DNA of 64,000 bases from contig NZ_JAUOTO010000009.1 in NCBI RefSeq assembly GCF_030546645.1, forward strand, positions 1-64,000, read 5' to 3'. The stretch comes from Flavitalea plasmicola. GTDB taxonomy: Bacteria > Bacteroidota > Bacteroidia > Chitinophagales > Chitinophagaceae. Below the pieces are notes generated by a model. It had not been told where the DNA came from. It saw only the letters and a list, made by a program, of their open reading frames with translations, and did not search any database. The translations under genes and the position numbers were made by a program. The stretch's first letter is position 1. Each line of letters starts with the position of its first letter. This document shows, piece after piece, positions 15,206 to 23,924 of this stretch.

Positions 15206-15234
15206 TGGCTTTTGGGAGAGTAAGGCCTTGCTTT

Positions 15235-15750
15235 TTAGAATTTCACGTAAAACTCTCCGTTGGTAAATGTTTTTTTGTCAGGGCCGAACTGTGCTGTAGC
15301 GGTGTTGGTGTAATAGAAGTCGCCGCTGAATGTACCTTTGATCGTTTTGTCATCAATGGAGGTGATGACGATCGTCAGTGGATGGGGCGGGTTGGGATAA
15401 TCCCCCGCACCCCATACGATGGTTTGGCTGCCCGGGTTGTAAACAGCCGCCGCAGCAAAATCGGTGGCGTCGGATTCGCTGTACGTCCCTGCAACAATGG
15501 GTTTACCGCTGGGACTGTTGTTGATAGTGATGTTGATGCCTTCCAGGTCGGCGGCTGATTTTACGTTGCCAACGACGGAGATGGAAGTCATGCCGACGCT
15601 CATTTTCATGGCCATGGCATTCACGTTGAAAGTTTTGGGTGTACCGTCCACGGAGGCTTTGATGTAGTAAGGGCTGCCGGAGGTACTGGATTTTTTACAG
15701 GATAAAGAAAAGAGCGCAATGGTGACTGTGAAAAGGAGGATCTTTTTCAT
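15235..15750 (-). CDS. Lipoprotein, DUF6252-like
   Basis: A 171-aa lipoprotein. The signal MKKILLFTVTIALFSLSCKK carries the lipobox LSC with Cys18. The mature domain is beta-rich: YYIKASVDGTPKTF at the start, then INITINNSPSGKPIVAGTY and a terminal IKGTFSGDFYYTN strand. This arrangement is typical of the DUF6252 family of Bacteroidetes surface lipoproteins, whose function is unknown. It is transcribed alone, with its own terminator downstream and a divergent gene upstream at 15857. Confidence 0.75.
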   Translation of the reverse strand: MKKILLFTVTIALFSLSCKKSSTSGSPYYIKASVDGTPKTFNVNAMAMKMSVGMTSISVVGNVKSAADLEGINITINNSPSGKPIVAGTYSESDATDFAAAAVYNPGSQTIVWGAGDYPNPPHPLTIVITSIDDKTIKGTFSGDFYYTNTATAQFGPDKKTFTNGEFYVKF

Positions 15751-15856
15751 TGGTTTATGTTTTTGGGAAAGCGCAAGATAGTAAAGTATACAGGAGTTTA
15801 CCTGAGGGTGATTTATATATTATTTTACTGTATATTCATTTCTTCAATCAACGCAT

Positions 15857-16786
15857 ATGAAAAAAATATTGTTTGTTTTCGTGTTATGGGTGGGAGCGAT
15901 TGTTGCAGACGCGGCGCCTGCCGATAGTGTTAGCGATGTGATTGGCCGATGGGATATCACGGTGCATTCATCGGAGCGGGAAACGCCTTCCTGGCTGGAG
16001 ATCCAGCTTTCCGGGTTCAGCACGCTGGTGGGAAGGTTTGTGGGAGGAGGGGGAAGCGCCCGGCCTATCTCGAAGATCAACTATAGCCAGGGGAAGATCA
16101 GCTTTTCCATACCGCCGCAATGGGAAAAGGAAGACAAGGACCTGACAGTCGAAGGCACCCTGCAGGGGGACTCGCTGGTGGGGATCATGATAGCGCCCAA
16201 TGGGAAGGAATATCAATGGGTGGGCCGGCGGGCGCCGTCTTTGAAACGCGCCAAGGCGCCCGTATGGGGAGCGCCGGTGCCGCTGTTTAACGGACACGAC
16301 CTGAAGGGTTGGCATGCCAATGGGACGAATCAATGGCTGGCGGAAGGTGGCGTGCTACGCAGTCCGCATTCCGGCGCGAACATTGTGACAGACAGAAAAT
16401 TCTCCGACTTCAAATTACATATTGAATTCAGGTGCCCTGCAGGCAGCAACAGCGGAGTCTATTTACGGGGACGTTATGAGGTACAGATAGAGGACGGTGA
16501 GGGGCTGCATCCTGCATTCGATCAGATCAGCGGAGTCTATGGGTTTCTCACGCCCAGTGAAAATGCGTCGAAGGGTGCGGGGGTGTGGCAGACGTATGAT
16601 ATTACCCTGGTGGGCCGGATGGTGACGGTGGTGTTCAATGGCAAGACGGTGATCTGTAACCAGGAGATACCGGGGATCACGGGCGGCGCACTGGATAGCA
16701 GGGAAGGTGAGCCGGGGTCTATTTATTTACAGGGGGATCATGGGCCTATCGAGTATAGGAATATACGGATCACGACGGCGAAATAA
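15857..16786 (+). CDS. Secreted DUF1080 (3-keto-disaccharide hydrolase-like) protein
   Basis: A 309-aa exported protein with signal peptide MKKILFVFVLWVGAIVADA. A poorly conserved N-terminal beta domain (20-130) precedes a DUF1080 concanavalin-like domain (about 140-309): PLFNGHDLKGWHANGTNQW, FSDFKLHIEFRCP, SNSGVYLRGRYEVQIEDGEG and a final GSIYLQGDHGPIEYRNIRI. DUF1080 proteins are linked to glycan breakdown and include 3-keto-glycoside hydrolases. A second, shorter member sits at 60569. It appears to be a single-gene unit. Confidence 0.85.
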   Translation: MKKILFVFVLWVGAIVADAAPADSVSDVIGRWDITVHSSERETPSWLEIQLSGFSTLVGRFVGGGGSARPISKINYSQGKISFSIPPQWEKEDKDLTVEGTLQGDSLVGIMIAPNGKEYQWVGRRAPSLKRAKAPVWGAPVPLFNGHDLKGWHANGTNQWLAEGGVLRSPHSGANIVTDRKFSDFKLHIEFRCPAGSNSGVYLRGRYEVQIEDGEGLHPAFDQISGVYGFLTPSENASKGAGVWQTYDITLVGRMVTVVFNGKTVICNQEIPGITGGALDSREGEPGSIYLQGDHGPIEYRNIRITTAK

Positions 16787-16847
16787 TTCCGGCGCGAAAT
16801 TGGCTATTAATATAGGGATGTGCTATATCCGAACAGGATAGAGAGAC

Positions 16848-16878
16848 TTGCATTTTCAAATCTTTCTTTTTATATTGG
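16848..16878 (+). promoter_or_regulatory. Bacteroidetes-type promoter for the gene at 16895
   Basis: A TTG box at 16848-16850 and TATATTGG at 16871-16878 are separated by 20 nt. This fits the Bacteroidetes -33 TTTG / -7 TAnnTTTG pattern. It implies a very short leader before the ATG at 16895. Confidence 0.5.
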
Positions 16879-16894
16879 CACATCCAAATATTAT

Positions 16895-17287
16895 ATGAAA
16901 AAGCTATTTCTGAGTTTATTACTTCTTCCATTTGCCAAAACGGGCCCCCCTAATTCCGTTGAGATACGCAGCGGTAAATGGCCGATCAGCCTTGAATCGG
17001 AGGGGAAATCTTATTCACTTATTTTCCGCGACCAGCAGGTGCTGGTGGAGGAGGTGTATGATACCCTGGTATTTGCCAATAGGGCGCAATTGGTTTATCT
17101 GGATTCGGCCTTGTCGGCCCTGAAACGGGGTAATGACGGGGACGAGGCCAGTTTCTCCAATTACAGCGTCAAGCGTGCGAATAAAAAGTATGAAGGCTGG
17201 TGGTATATCTTGCGCACGAAATATTCGACCTGCGACTTCCGCCAACAGGAGGCTGACATGATGAGCAAGGCTATCAGGAGCTTCTAA
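16895..17287 (+). CDS. Small exported protein, paralogue of the next gene
   Basis: A 130-aa protein. I chose the ATG at 16895 (MKKLFLSLLLLPFAKT), which starts a signal-like segment; the longer frame from 16820 has none. The core, EIRSGKWPISLESEGKSYSL, then IFRDQQV and a C-terminal QQEADMMSKAIRSF, aligns with the neighbour at 17388 (ELRSGDWPLQL, TFRDKQY, QQGEADALVKAIKSL). The two are a tandem duplication about 100 bp apart. No family is recognised. The product is probably periplasmic. Confidence 0.7.
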   Translation: MKKLFLSLLLLPFAKTGPPNSVEIRSGKWPISLESEGKSYSLIFRDQQVLVEEVYDTLVFANRAQLVYLDSALSALKRGNDGDEASFSNYSVKRANKKYEGWWYILRTKYSTCDFRQQEADMMSKAIRSF

Positions 17288-17387
17288 GAGGCTGATATTC
17301 CTCGTCTTTGTGCCACAATAAATAGTGTGGTTATCCGTTTTAATTAATTGTCAATAGTCAATCAATATCTTCGAAATTAGTAACACT

Positions 17388-17852
17388 ATGAAAAAGCTTA
17401 TCTTTTTATTCGTCTTATTACCGTTTGTAGTTGTAAAAGCCAAGGCGCAATTCACTATTTCGAATACCTCCACGATTACTATCGCTGAACTGCGGTCGGG
17501 AGACTGGCCCTTGCAGCTGCAGCGTATTGTCAAGCACAATGACACCATGTATTTACTGACCTTCCGGGACAAGCAGTATCCCAATAATCACAATGTATCC
17601 ACGCTTAAATTCGGCAACCTGGTACAATTACGTTACCTCGAGCAGGGATTAAGCTATCTGATGACCGCGGATGATGGAACGGAGGCTACTTACAAGGGCT
17701 TTTCCATCAAACGAACGGATGACAAGACCGTAGATAGAAAGACCAAGAAGAAGACTGCGAAATTTACGCTTGTATGCACGGATGAAGGCGACGTCACGGA
17801 TATTCAGCAAGGCGAGGCCGACGCGCTGGTGAAAGCGATCAAGAGCTTGTAA
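17388..17852 (+). CDS. Small exported protein, tandem paralogue
   Basis: A 154-aa protein with a clear signal peptide, MKKLIFLFVLLPFVVVKAKA, followed by Gln-Phe. Compared with its paralogue at 16895 it keeps ELRSGDWPLQL, LTFRDKQYP, the LVQLRYLEQGLSYL helix and the terminal QQGEADALVKAIKSL. It adds a Lys-rich insertion (DRKTKKKTAKF). TATCTTCG lies 15 bp before the ATG, similar to a -7 box. It converges with the AhpD-like gene whose stop is 5 bp away. Function unknown. Confidence 0.75.
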   Translation: MKKLIFLFVLLPFVVVKAKAQFTISNTSTITIAELRSGDWPLQLQRIVKHNDTMYLLTFRDKQYPNNHNVSTLKFGNLVQLRYLEQGLSYLMTADDGTEATYKGFSIKRTDDKTVDRKTKKKTAKFTLVCTDEGDVTDIQQGEADALVKAIKSL

Positions 17853-17857
17853 AACGT

Positions 17858-18295
17858 TTATTCGGGATGCATATTTAACCCAACTCCAATACGGTTCCAC
17901 GCATTGATGGTGATGATCGTCATGATGATCTGAGCGGTTTTCTCTTCGCCAAAGTACTGAATGGCTTTGTCGTAGAGTTCATCGCTCAGTCCTTTTTGGT
18001 GGATCAGGGTAATTTCTTCCGTGATGGCGAGGAGCAGCTGTTCTTCCTCCGAGAAGATGTTGGTGGCTTCCCGCCAGACACTGATGAGGTAGATGCGTTG
18101 TTCGGTCTCTCCCAGCTTGCGGGCGTCCCTGGTGTGGTGGTTGACGCAATAGGCGCAACCGTTGATCTGCGAGGCGCGGATGCGGATCAGTTCCTGGTGC
18201 AGGCGGTCTATATTTGATTCTGCGATGTATTTGCTGAGGGCGCCCATGGCTTTGTAGGCGTCGGGCTGGACTTGGGCCATGATGAAACGGGGCAT
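17858..18295 (-). CDS. Carboxymuconolactone decarboxylase/AhpD-family protein
   Basis: A 145-aa all-helical protein with the AhpD-type redox motif CAYCVNHH (about residues 47-54) followed by TRDARKLGE. Members are thiol-disulfide peroxidase partners or small alkylhydroperoxidase-like enzymes. The rest (RIYLISVWREATNIFSEEEQ and ITINAWNRIGV) matches the core family (CMD, YurZ/AhpD-like), and the length is normal. It is transcribed alone. The dispersed palindromic repeat lies upstream of its start. Confidence 0.9.
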   Translation of the reverse strand: MPRFIMAQVQPDAYKAMGALSKYIAESNIDRLHQELIRIRASQINGCAYCVNHHTRDARKLGETEQRIYLISVWREATNIFSEEEQLLLAITEEITLIHQKGLSDELYDKAIQYFGEEKTAQIIMTIITINAWNRIGVGLNMHPE

Positions 18296-18394
18296 GGGTT
18301 GTTTTATTTTTTGGGGCGAAATTAAGGGATTGAGAGGGTTTTGGGCATGGATTGATTAGGTGTTTTGTGGGTTGTTTCTTCTTTCTCTTTTGGC

Positions 18395-18580
18395 GGCAGC
18401 TATATGCCTTTCGCCGCTGTACTTTCCTCTCTCCGATGAATGAGAGTGCTTTTTTCAGCGATAACTATTACCGGGCATTTGTATGAATCTCTACCGTCGG
18501 AAAGGTAAGGCGGACTTCAGGCTATAGCTGCCTGGGGTCGTGTGGAGGCGAGGGGAGTATACCCCTTTTTTTGCGGGGTT
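18395..18580. repeat. Dispersed palindromic intergenic repeat, copy 1
   Basis: The core (18395-18532) begins GGCAGCTATATGCC and ends GGCTATAGCTGCC, forming terminal inverted repeats. The inner arms are also partly complementary (CTTTCCTCTCTCCGA against TCGGAAAGGTAAGG), so the unit folds as one long imperfect hairpin. A tail to 18580 contains GGGGAGTATACCCC and a T/G-rich run and is shared with copy 2. Other copies are at 34892, 39257 and 49640. No coding capacity is seen; it resembles a MITE or REP-type element. Confidence 0.75.
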
Positions 18581-18629
18581 TTAGGTTTGAGGCTTTAGGT
18601 TTTGGGTTTTAGGTTTGTTTAGGTGTTGA

Positions 18630-18665
18630 CAAAAAAAGGGGAAGTATTATTGCTAACACTTCCCC
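18630..18665 (-). terminator. Terminator of the glutamine synthetase gene
   Basis: The stem GGGGAAGT/ACTTCCCC (18638-18645 with 18658-18665) is followed on the minus strand by a seven-T run. It lies 22 bp after the stop of the glutamine synthetase gene and is a typical intrinsic terminator. Confidence 0.85.
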
Positions 18666-18686
18666 TGATGTATTGATCGGTTGTTT

Positions 18687-19721
18687 TTAGGCGACCAGTT
18701 CTACTTCTTTTACTTTGGCTGTTTTCACCGTTTTGATGATGCGGCCGGCAACTTTGTAGGGATCGGCGGCGCTGTTGGGGCGGCGGTCTTCGAGCCAGCC
18801 TTTCCAGCCTCTTTCTACGGTGGCGATGGGGATGCGGATGGATGCACCACGATCGGATACGCCGTATTTGAATTCATCGATAGCGGCTGTTTCGTGCTTG
18901 CCGGTCAGGCGGAGGTGGTTATCGGGGCCGTAGGCGTCGATGTGCTCCTGGATGACGGGGCGGAAGGCTTCACAAACGCTTTCGTAAGCGTCACGGTTGC
19001 CGGCGGTCCTGAGCAGGGTGTTGGAGAAGTTAGCGTGCATGCCGCTGCCATTCCAATCCAGGTTACCCAGGGGTTTACAATGCCAGTTGATGGCGATGTT
19101 ATATTTTTCGCCGATGCGTTCCAGCAGATAGCGGGCGATCCAAACCTGGTCACCGGCTTCTTTGGCGCCTTTGGCGAAGATTTGGAATTCCCATTGGCCG
19201 GTGGCAACTTCGGCGTTGATACCTTCCACATTGAGGCCGGCTTCGAGGCAGGCGTCGAGGTGTTCTTCTACCATGGCGCGGCCGTACGCGTTCTTGGCGC
19301 CGACGGAGCAATAGTAAGGGCCCTGGGGACGGGGGTAGCCGCCTTCGGGGAAACCGATGGGTTTATCAGTGTCAGGATTCCAGAGGAAGTATTCCTGTTC
19401 GAATCCGAACCAGAAGTCGTTGTCGTCGTCGTCGATCAATGCCCGGCCATTGCTGGGGTGGGGCTTGCCGTTGGGGCTCAGTACTTCACACATTACCAGG
19501 TAGCCGTTCTTACGCTGCGGGTCTTTCACCAGGTATACGGGTTGGAGTATGCAATCCGAAGAGCCGCCGGGGGCTTGTTCGGTGGATGAGCCGTCGAAGC
19601 TCCACATAGGGACATCTTCCAGTTTGCCGGAGAAGTCTTTTTCGATCTTTGTTTTGCTACGCAAACTTTGGATGGGTTGATATCCATCGAGCCAGATATA
19701 CTCAAGTTTTGCAATGGACAT
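18687..19721 (-). CDS. glnII: Glutamine synthetase, short GSII-type
   Basis: A 344-aa cytosolic enzyme that joins ammonia to glutamate with ATP. The length and motifs fit the short (eukaryote-like) GSII class, not the 470-aa GSI. Visible are the beta-grasp domain with LEYIWLDGYQ, MWSFDGSSTEQAPGGSSDC, FGFEQEYFLW (metal-binding glutamates), GINAEVATGQWEFQ, NWHCKPLGNLDWNGSGMH, and the C-terminal DRGASIRIPI and LEDRRPNSAADPY signatures. No adenylylation site is expected in this class. It is monocistronic with its own terminator. A long AT-rich leader with a stem-loop precedes it. Confidence 0.95.
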   Translation of the reverse strand: MSIAKLEYIWLDGYQPIQSLRSKTKIEKDFSGKLEDVPMWSFDGSSTEQAPGGSSDCILQPVYLVKDPQRKNGYLVMCEVLSPNGKPHPSNGRALIDDDDNDFWFGFEQEYFLWNPDTDKPIGFPEGGYPRPQGPYYCSVGAKNAYGRAMVEEHLDACLEAGLNVEGINAEVATGQWEFQIFAKGAKEAGDQVWIARYLLERIGEKYNIAINWHCKPLGNLDWNGSGMHANFSNTLLRTAGNRDAYESVCEAFRPVIQEHIDAYGPDNHLRLTGKHETAAIDEFKYGVSDRGASIRIPIATVERGWKGWLEDRRPNSAADPYKVAGRIIKTVKTAKVKEVELVA

Positions 19722-20224
19722 AGTGCACTGTTTTTTTATGTGATAGAATGATACTTACTACTTTAATCTAATGGGTCAGGTCAGTTAGTAAGTTTCTCAG
19801 CAGACTATTTGAATAGCTCGTTGCCTTATGGATATTGGAGTGGTGCAAAAGGTATTACCTGGGGTCATCCATCGGAGATGAAGGTCGACAAGCAATACCT
19901 TTTTAATGCACTTTACAGCAAGACGAAAGTATAAAATTTTTTATATTGAAAAATATTATAAATTTTTAATATGAATATTTTGACCCGCCAAGAAAGGGGT
20001 TTGAGCTGAAAAATTATTAAAAAAATAATAAACCCCGTTTAAAATAGATTATGTTCAGATTAGGGGCAGATATTTATTATATATATAATTATATAATATG
20101 AATAAGGAATGCCTTGTGCCGGGGCGGGTATTTATAAGATAAATGACGGATATTCAGGAATATATAACCGGATGCCTGGCATTGGGCAACCAATTGGAGG
20201 GAAGGTTGTTGAGGTAGATCTTAT
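19722..20224. other. AT-rich divergent intergenic region with a leader hairpin
   Basis: About 500 bp separate glutamine synthetase (leftward) from the AraC gene (rightward). No gene is seen. A 10-bp inverted repeat, AAAAGGTATT (19847-19856) with AATACCTTTT (19894-19903), encloses a smaller TCATC/GATGA stem. In the glutamine synthetase transcript this would be a leader hairpin 130 bp before the start. The rest is very AT-rich (around 20075-20100 only TA-type runs) and presumably holds both promoters. Confidence 0.5.
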
Positions 20225-21247
20225 ATGGCAGACATTAAGAAGAACCTTGTTGTAAGTCTTATTTCCTATGCTGCCCAGCAGGATATTCCGGCCGAAGGGT
20301 TGTGCCGGCGTTGCGGGATCGACCTGGAGGCTTTGCGGTCGGAGGGACCCGTAGCGATCAGCACGCAGCAGTTGAATGACCTTTTCGGGGCTGCGGTGGC
20401 TTTGTCGGGCGACCGGCTGTTTGGGCTGCATTTTGGCGAACGCCTGCAGCTGGCGGCCCTGGGAATCGTAGGAGCGGTGATCCGGAACAGCAGGACCATC
20501 GGGGAGGCGCTGGAGAACTGTGCCGCTTATACTCCCTTGCTCACCGATCTTTTTGACCTGACGGTGACGGCGCGGCCGGGAGGGTTTGTGGTCAGGCTGC
20601 TGCCTTTTGCGGAACGGCTGCAGGGTTTTCCCCTGTTGAAGAAGCACATCCTGGAGCTATCGATGGCGTTTGTGCTGCATGAGATGGATGGGCTGCTGCT
20701 GGTGAAGATGCGGCCGGCGTCTGTGCAGCTGCCTTATTCGGGGGAAGACCTGGCGGAATATCAACGGGTCTTCAGGATCGAAGAGGTGGTCGACGGGGCG
20801 GATTATGTGCTGGCCTTTCCCTATGCCTCTTTGAAAGAGCCGATCCTGACGGCCAATTATGCGCTACAGCAGGTGCTGGTGGAGCGGCTGGCGGCGGCCA
20901 ACAGGCAATATCCCGACGTGCATTCGGTGTCCCGCCGATTGGTGCAGCTGATGAGGGGAAATAGTTACCTGGGTGTGCCGGAGCTGGCTGAAATGGCAGC
21001 CAACCTGCATATGAGCGTACGGAGCTTGCAACGTAAGCTGAAGGAGGAGGGCGTGCGCTATCAGCAGCTGGCTGAATCGGTGAGGAAGGAGCTGGCTTTG
21101 GATTATTTAAGTGCGGGCGGGCAGTCTGTCAAGCAGGTGTCGTTCATGCTGGGGTATAATGACCCTGGCGCTTTTGCCAGGGCTTTTAAGAAATGGATGG
21201 GGCAAACGCCCTTAGATTATATTAAGAGCCGGAAGGAGTCCGCGTGA
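20225..21247 (+). CDS. AraC-family transcriptional regulator
   Basis: A 340-aa regulator. Residues 1-215 match the arabinose-binding-like N-terminal domain of the OruR/ArgR-type AraC group (YAAQQDIPAEGLCRRCGID, FGLHFGERLQLAALG, SRTIGEALENCAAY). The C-terminal 100 residues are the double helix-turn-helix: YLGVPELAEMAANLHMSVRS, LQRKLKEEGVRYQQL, then VKQVSFMLGYNDPGAFARAF and KKWMGQTPLDY. Its 3' end overlaps the convergent SnoaL-like gene by 26 nt. The target is unknown; the adjacent GSII gene is divergent, but nothing links them. Confidence 0.9.
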   Translation: MADIKKNLVVSLISYAAQQDIPAEGLCRRCGIDLEALRSEGPVAISTQQLNDLFGAAVALSGDRLFGLHFGERLQLAALGIVGAVIRNSRTIGEALENCAAYTPLLTDLFDLTVTARPGGFVVRLLPFAERLQGFPLLKKHILELSMAFVLHEMDGLLLVKMRPASVQLPYSGEDLAEYQRVFRIEEVVDGADYVLAFPYASLKEPILTANYALQQVLVERLAAANRQYPDVHSVSRRLVQLMRGNSYLGVPELAEMAANLHMSVRSLQRKLKEEGVRYQQLAESVRKELALDYLSAGGQSVKQVSFMLGYNDPGAFARAFKKWMGQTPLDYIKSRKESA

Positions 21248-21695
21248 GGGAATCTGCATTGAACATATCTCTGAGCATCTTCCATCCGTTGGCTAGTTTT
21301 TGCCATACGACCAGGTATTTGCCCGTGCCGATGGGTGTGTTATTCGCGTCAAATTGCTGGTAAGTTCCCTGCTCCGTGACATAGTCGCCCGTGTACCCGT
21401 ACCAGTTAGCCGTCGTAAAGACGATGTTCCGCATGCCCGTGTTGTAGGCGGCTCTGTAAAAGACCTGCAGCCTCTTTTCTCCGCAAAGGGCGGGTGCGTT
21501 GGGCGCCAGGAGGCAGGCATCGGAGGTGTAACAATCGAGGAAAAGCGTGGAGTCGTTTTTCGCGAAGGCTTCCCCATATTGTTTGTTGACGCGTGTGATG
21601 GACTGGATATCTGTTTCGGGGAGTTTTGCCTGGGCTTGCAGGATCAGGGGGAGTGTGAGCGTCAAAAGAGTGCCGATGGTAGTGATCTTTTTCAT
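21222..21695 (-). CDS. Exported SnoaL/DUF4440-type (NTF2-like) protein
   Basis: A 157-aa protein with signal peptide MKKITTIGTLLTLTLPLILQ, ending near AQA. The mature part is an NTF2-like cone typical of YybH/DUF4440 proteins: SITRVNKQYGEAFAKNDSTL, CYTSDACLLAPNAPALCGE, then FYRAAYNTGMRNIVF and KYLVVWQKLANGWKMLRDM. Members are often small binding proteins or isomerase-like enzymes of unclear substrate. It converges with, and overlaps, the AraC gene. Confidence 0.85.
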   Translation of the reverse strand: MKKITTIGTLLTLTLPLILQAQAKLPETDIQSITRVNKQYGEAFAKNDSTLFLDCYTSDACLLAPNAPALCGEKRLQVFYRAAYNTGMRNIVFTTANWYGYTGDYVTEQGTYQQFDANNTPIGTGKYLVVWQKLANGWKMLRDMFNADSLTRTPSGS

Positions 21696-21801
21696 TCCTT
21701 TTTAGAGTAAAATTAGGCGGGTGGAGGGTCGGATCTACGGGTTGGCGTGAGATGCGGAGAGATTGGCGTGTTTGGTGTATCTTCATCCGACAATCATTCA
21801 T

Positions 21802-22767
21802 ATGCGCATCAGGATCTGTATACTGCTTCTTTCGCTGGCCCATTTTTCCCATGCCCAGACGCGATCGGGCAATCCGGTCTTCCCCGGCTGGTACGCGGAC
21901 CCGGAAACGGCCGTCTTCGGTCACACCTATTGGATATACCCGACGTTTTCGGCACGGTATAAGGACCAGGTGTTCTTCGATGCATTCTCTTCCGCGGACC
22001 TTGTTCATTGGGAAAAGCACGGGCATATCGTCGATACGAGCGCTATCCATTGGGCGAAGCGGGCGATGTGGGCGCCTGCGATAACTGAAAAGGACGGTAA
22101 ATATTATTTCTTCTTCGCCGCTAATGATATACAGAACGACTCTACGGTGGGTGGGATCGGGGTCGCTGTGGCGGACCGGCCGGAAGGGCCTTTTTCAGAT
22201 TATCTGGGTAAGCCATTGATCGATCGATTCCACAACGGCGCACAGCCGATCGACCAGGCCGTCTTTCATGATAAGGATGGCTCGTGGTATATGCTCTATG
22301 GCGGATGGCGTCATTGTAATATTGTGCGGTTGAAGCCTGATTTTACGGGACTGCTTCCTTTTCCGGATGGAACGACGTTCAAGGAGATCACGCCAGAGGG
22401 TTATGTGGAGGGGCCGTATATGATCTACCGGAAAGGCAAATACTATTTTATGTGGTCGGAAGGCGGATGGGGCGGGCCTGATTATTCGGTGGCTTATGCG
22501 ATGGCGGAGAGTCCGGTGGGACCGTTTAAGCGGATCGGCAAGATATTGCAGCAGGATATGAAAGTGGCTACCGGAGCGGGGCATCATTCCGTGCTGCAGA
22601 TCCCGGGGACAGATGACTATTATATTGTTTATCACCGGAGGCCGTTGGAGGAGACGGATGCGAATCACAGGGTGACTTGTATCGATAAGATGGAGTTTGA
22701 TGAGAAAGGGTTGATTAAGCCTGTGACGATCACGAAGGAAGGGGTGGCTGAGCGTAGGTTGAAATAA
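21802..22767 (+). CDS. Secreted glycoside hydrolase, family 43
   Basis: A 321-aa exported enzyme. I chose the ATG at 21802, which begins the signal peptide MRIRICILLLSLAHFSHA; a longer frame from 21763 has no signal. A five-bladed beta-propeller is implied. The three GH43 acidic residues are visible: the base Asp in GWYADPETAVFG, the modulating Asp in PIDQAVFHDKDGSWYMLYGG, and the acid Glu in GYVEGPYMIYRKGKYYFMWS. Likely substrates are arabinan or xylan side chains. The length fits a single catalytic domain without a binding module. It appears to be a single gene rather than part of a susC/susD locus. Confidence 0.9.
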   Translation: MRIRICILLLSLAHFSHAQTRSGNPVFPGWYADPETAVFGHTYWIYPTFSARYKDQVFFDAFSSADLVHWEKHGHIVDTSAIHWAKRAMWAPAITEKDGKYYFFFAANDIQNDSTVGGIGVAVADRPEGPFSDYLGKPLIDRFHNGAQPIDQAVFHDKDGSWYMLYGGWRHCNIVRLKPDFTGLLPFPDGTTFKEITPEGYVEGPYMIYRKGKYYFMWSEGGWGGPDYSVAYAMAESPVGPFKRIGKILQQDMKVATGAGHHSVLQIPGTDDYYIVYHRRPLEETDANHRVTCIDKMEFDEKGLIKPVTITKEGVAERRLK

Positions 22768-22931
22768 GATAGGATCGTGCAGGTGGCTTTTGCGGGTGTT
22801 ACGGGTTATGTGGTGTCAAAAAGATTTTTTATGCGCTAATGTTTTTAGTATATTTATATCTCTCTTCTACGATATCTCACTCTCCGGGTAATAGGTACCC
22901 AATTTTACTTTAACTTTTTAAATTTCATTTT

Positions 22932-23924
22932 ATGGAAGAGAGAGGGAATATTACGTTTTATCAAATTGGTGAGGAGACTCAAATCGAAGTCAAGGTAGAA
23001 AATGATACGGTTTGGCTCACACAATCACAAATGCAGCAGCTTTTTCTGCAGACAAAACAAAATGTCAGCCTTCACATTAAAAACATATTTAATGAGAAAG
23101 AGTTGGCCAGGGAGGGAAGTGTCAAGAAATCCTTGATAGTTCGAAAAGAGGGAAATCGTAATGTTGAAAGAAGTATCGAATATTATTCTCTGGATGTCAT
23201 CATTTCTGTGGGCTATCGGGTGAAATCCCAGCGGGGCACGCAGTTCCGGATCTGGGCTAACAAGACTTTAAAAGATTATCTTACAAAGGGTTATGCTATT
23301 GACAAACATCGGATGCAACAGCAGTCGCGGCAGCTGGATGAATTGCGGCAGACGGTGAAGCTGCTGGGAAATGTGATAGAAAGAAAGGCATTGAATACGG
23401 AGGAGGCGACAGGGCTGTTGAAGGTGATCACGGATTACACATATGCGCTGGATGTACTGGACCAGTATGATCACCAGATACTGGAGATGGGGGCCACGAC
23501 GAAGGAGGAGCTGTTCCAGATCAATTATCCGGAGGCGATGAAGGCGATCAAGGGATTGAAGGATAAGTTCGGCGGGAGCAGTCTTTTTGGGAATGAAAAG
23601 GATGAATCGTTCCAGGGTTCGCTGGCGGCTATTTACCAGACGTTTGGAGGAAAGGATCTGTATCCGAGTGTGGAGGAGAAGGCAGCGAACCTTTTATATT
23701 TCGTGATAAAGAACCACTCTTTTTCAGATGGGAATAAGCGGATAGCAGCTTTCCTGTTTGTTTGGTTTTTGGAGAAGAACAGTATCCTGTACAGGCCGGA
23801 TGGGTCGAAGAAGATTGCGGATAATGCGCTGGTGGCATTGACGCTGATGATCGCCGAAAGCAAGCCGGAAGAAAAGGATATGATGGCGAAGGTGGTGGTC
23901 AACCTGATCAACCTTAAGAATTAG
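22932..23924 (+). CDS. RhuM-Fic fusion protein (virulence RhuM/Fic-Doc family)
   Basis: A 330-aa two-domain protein. The N-terminal RhuM domain (1-125) has QIEVKVENDTVWLTQSQMQQ, NVSLHIKNIFNEKEL and YRVKSQRGTQFRIWANKTLK, a KilA/Bro-like DNA-binding type found in mobile and defence loci. After a helical linker comes a Fic domain with the core motif HSFSDGNKR (262-270), which would transfer AMP or another nucleotide to a protein target. No typical inhibitory helix motif is recognised, and no separate antitoxin gene adjoins it. It overlaps the convergent desaturase gene by 11 nt. Confidence 0.9.
   Translation: MEERGNITFYQIGEETQIEVKVENDTVWLTQSQMQQLFLQTKQNVSLHIKNIFNEKELAREGSVKKSLIVRKEGNRNVERSIEYYSLDVIISVGYRVKSQRGTQFRIWANKTLKDYLTKGYAIDKHRMQQQSRQLDELRQTVKLLGNVIERKALNTEEATGLLKVITDYTYALDVLDQYDHQILEMGATTKEELFQINYPEAMKAIKGLKDKFGGSSLFGNEKDESFQGSLAAIYQTFGGKDLYPSVEEKAANLLYFVIKNHSFSDGNKRIAAFLFVWFLEKNSILYRPDGSKKIADNALVALTLMIAESKPEEKDMMAKVVVNLINLKN

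Noticed and set aside
18681-19589. 302-codon plus-strand frame opposite glutamine synthetase
   Set aside because: The minus strand has full glutamine synthetase motifs; the plus frame is a Gly/Ala/Val-rich shadow of it.
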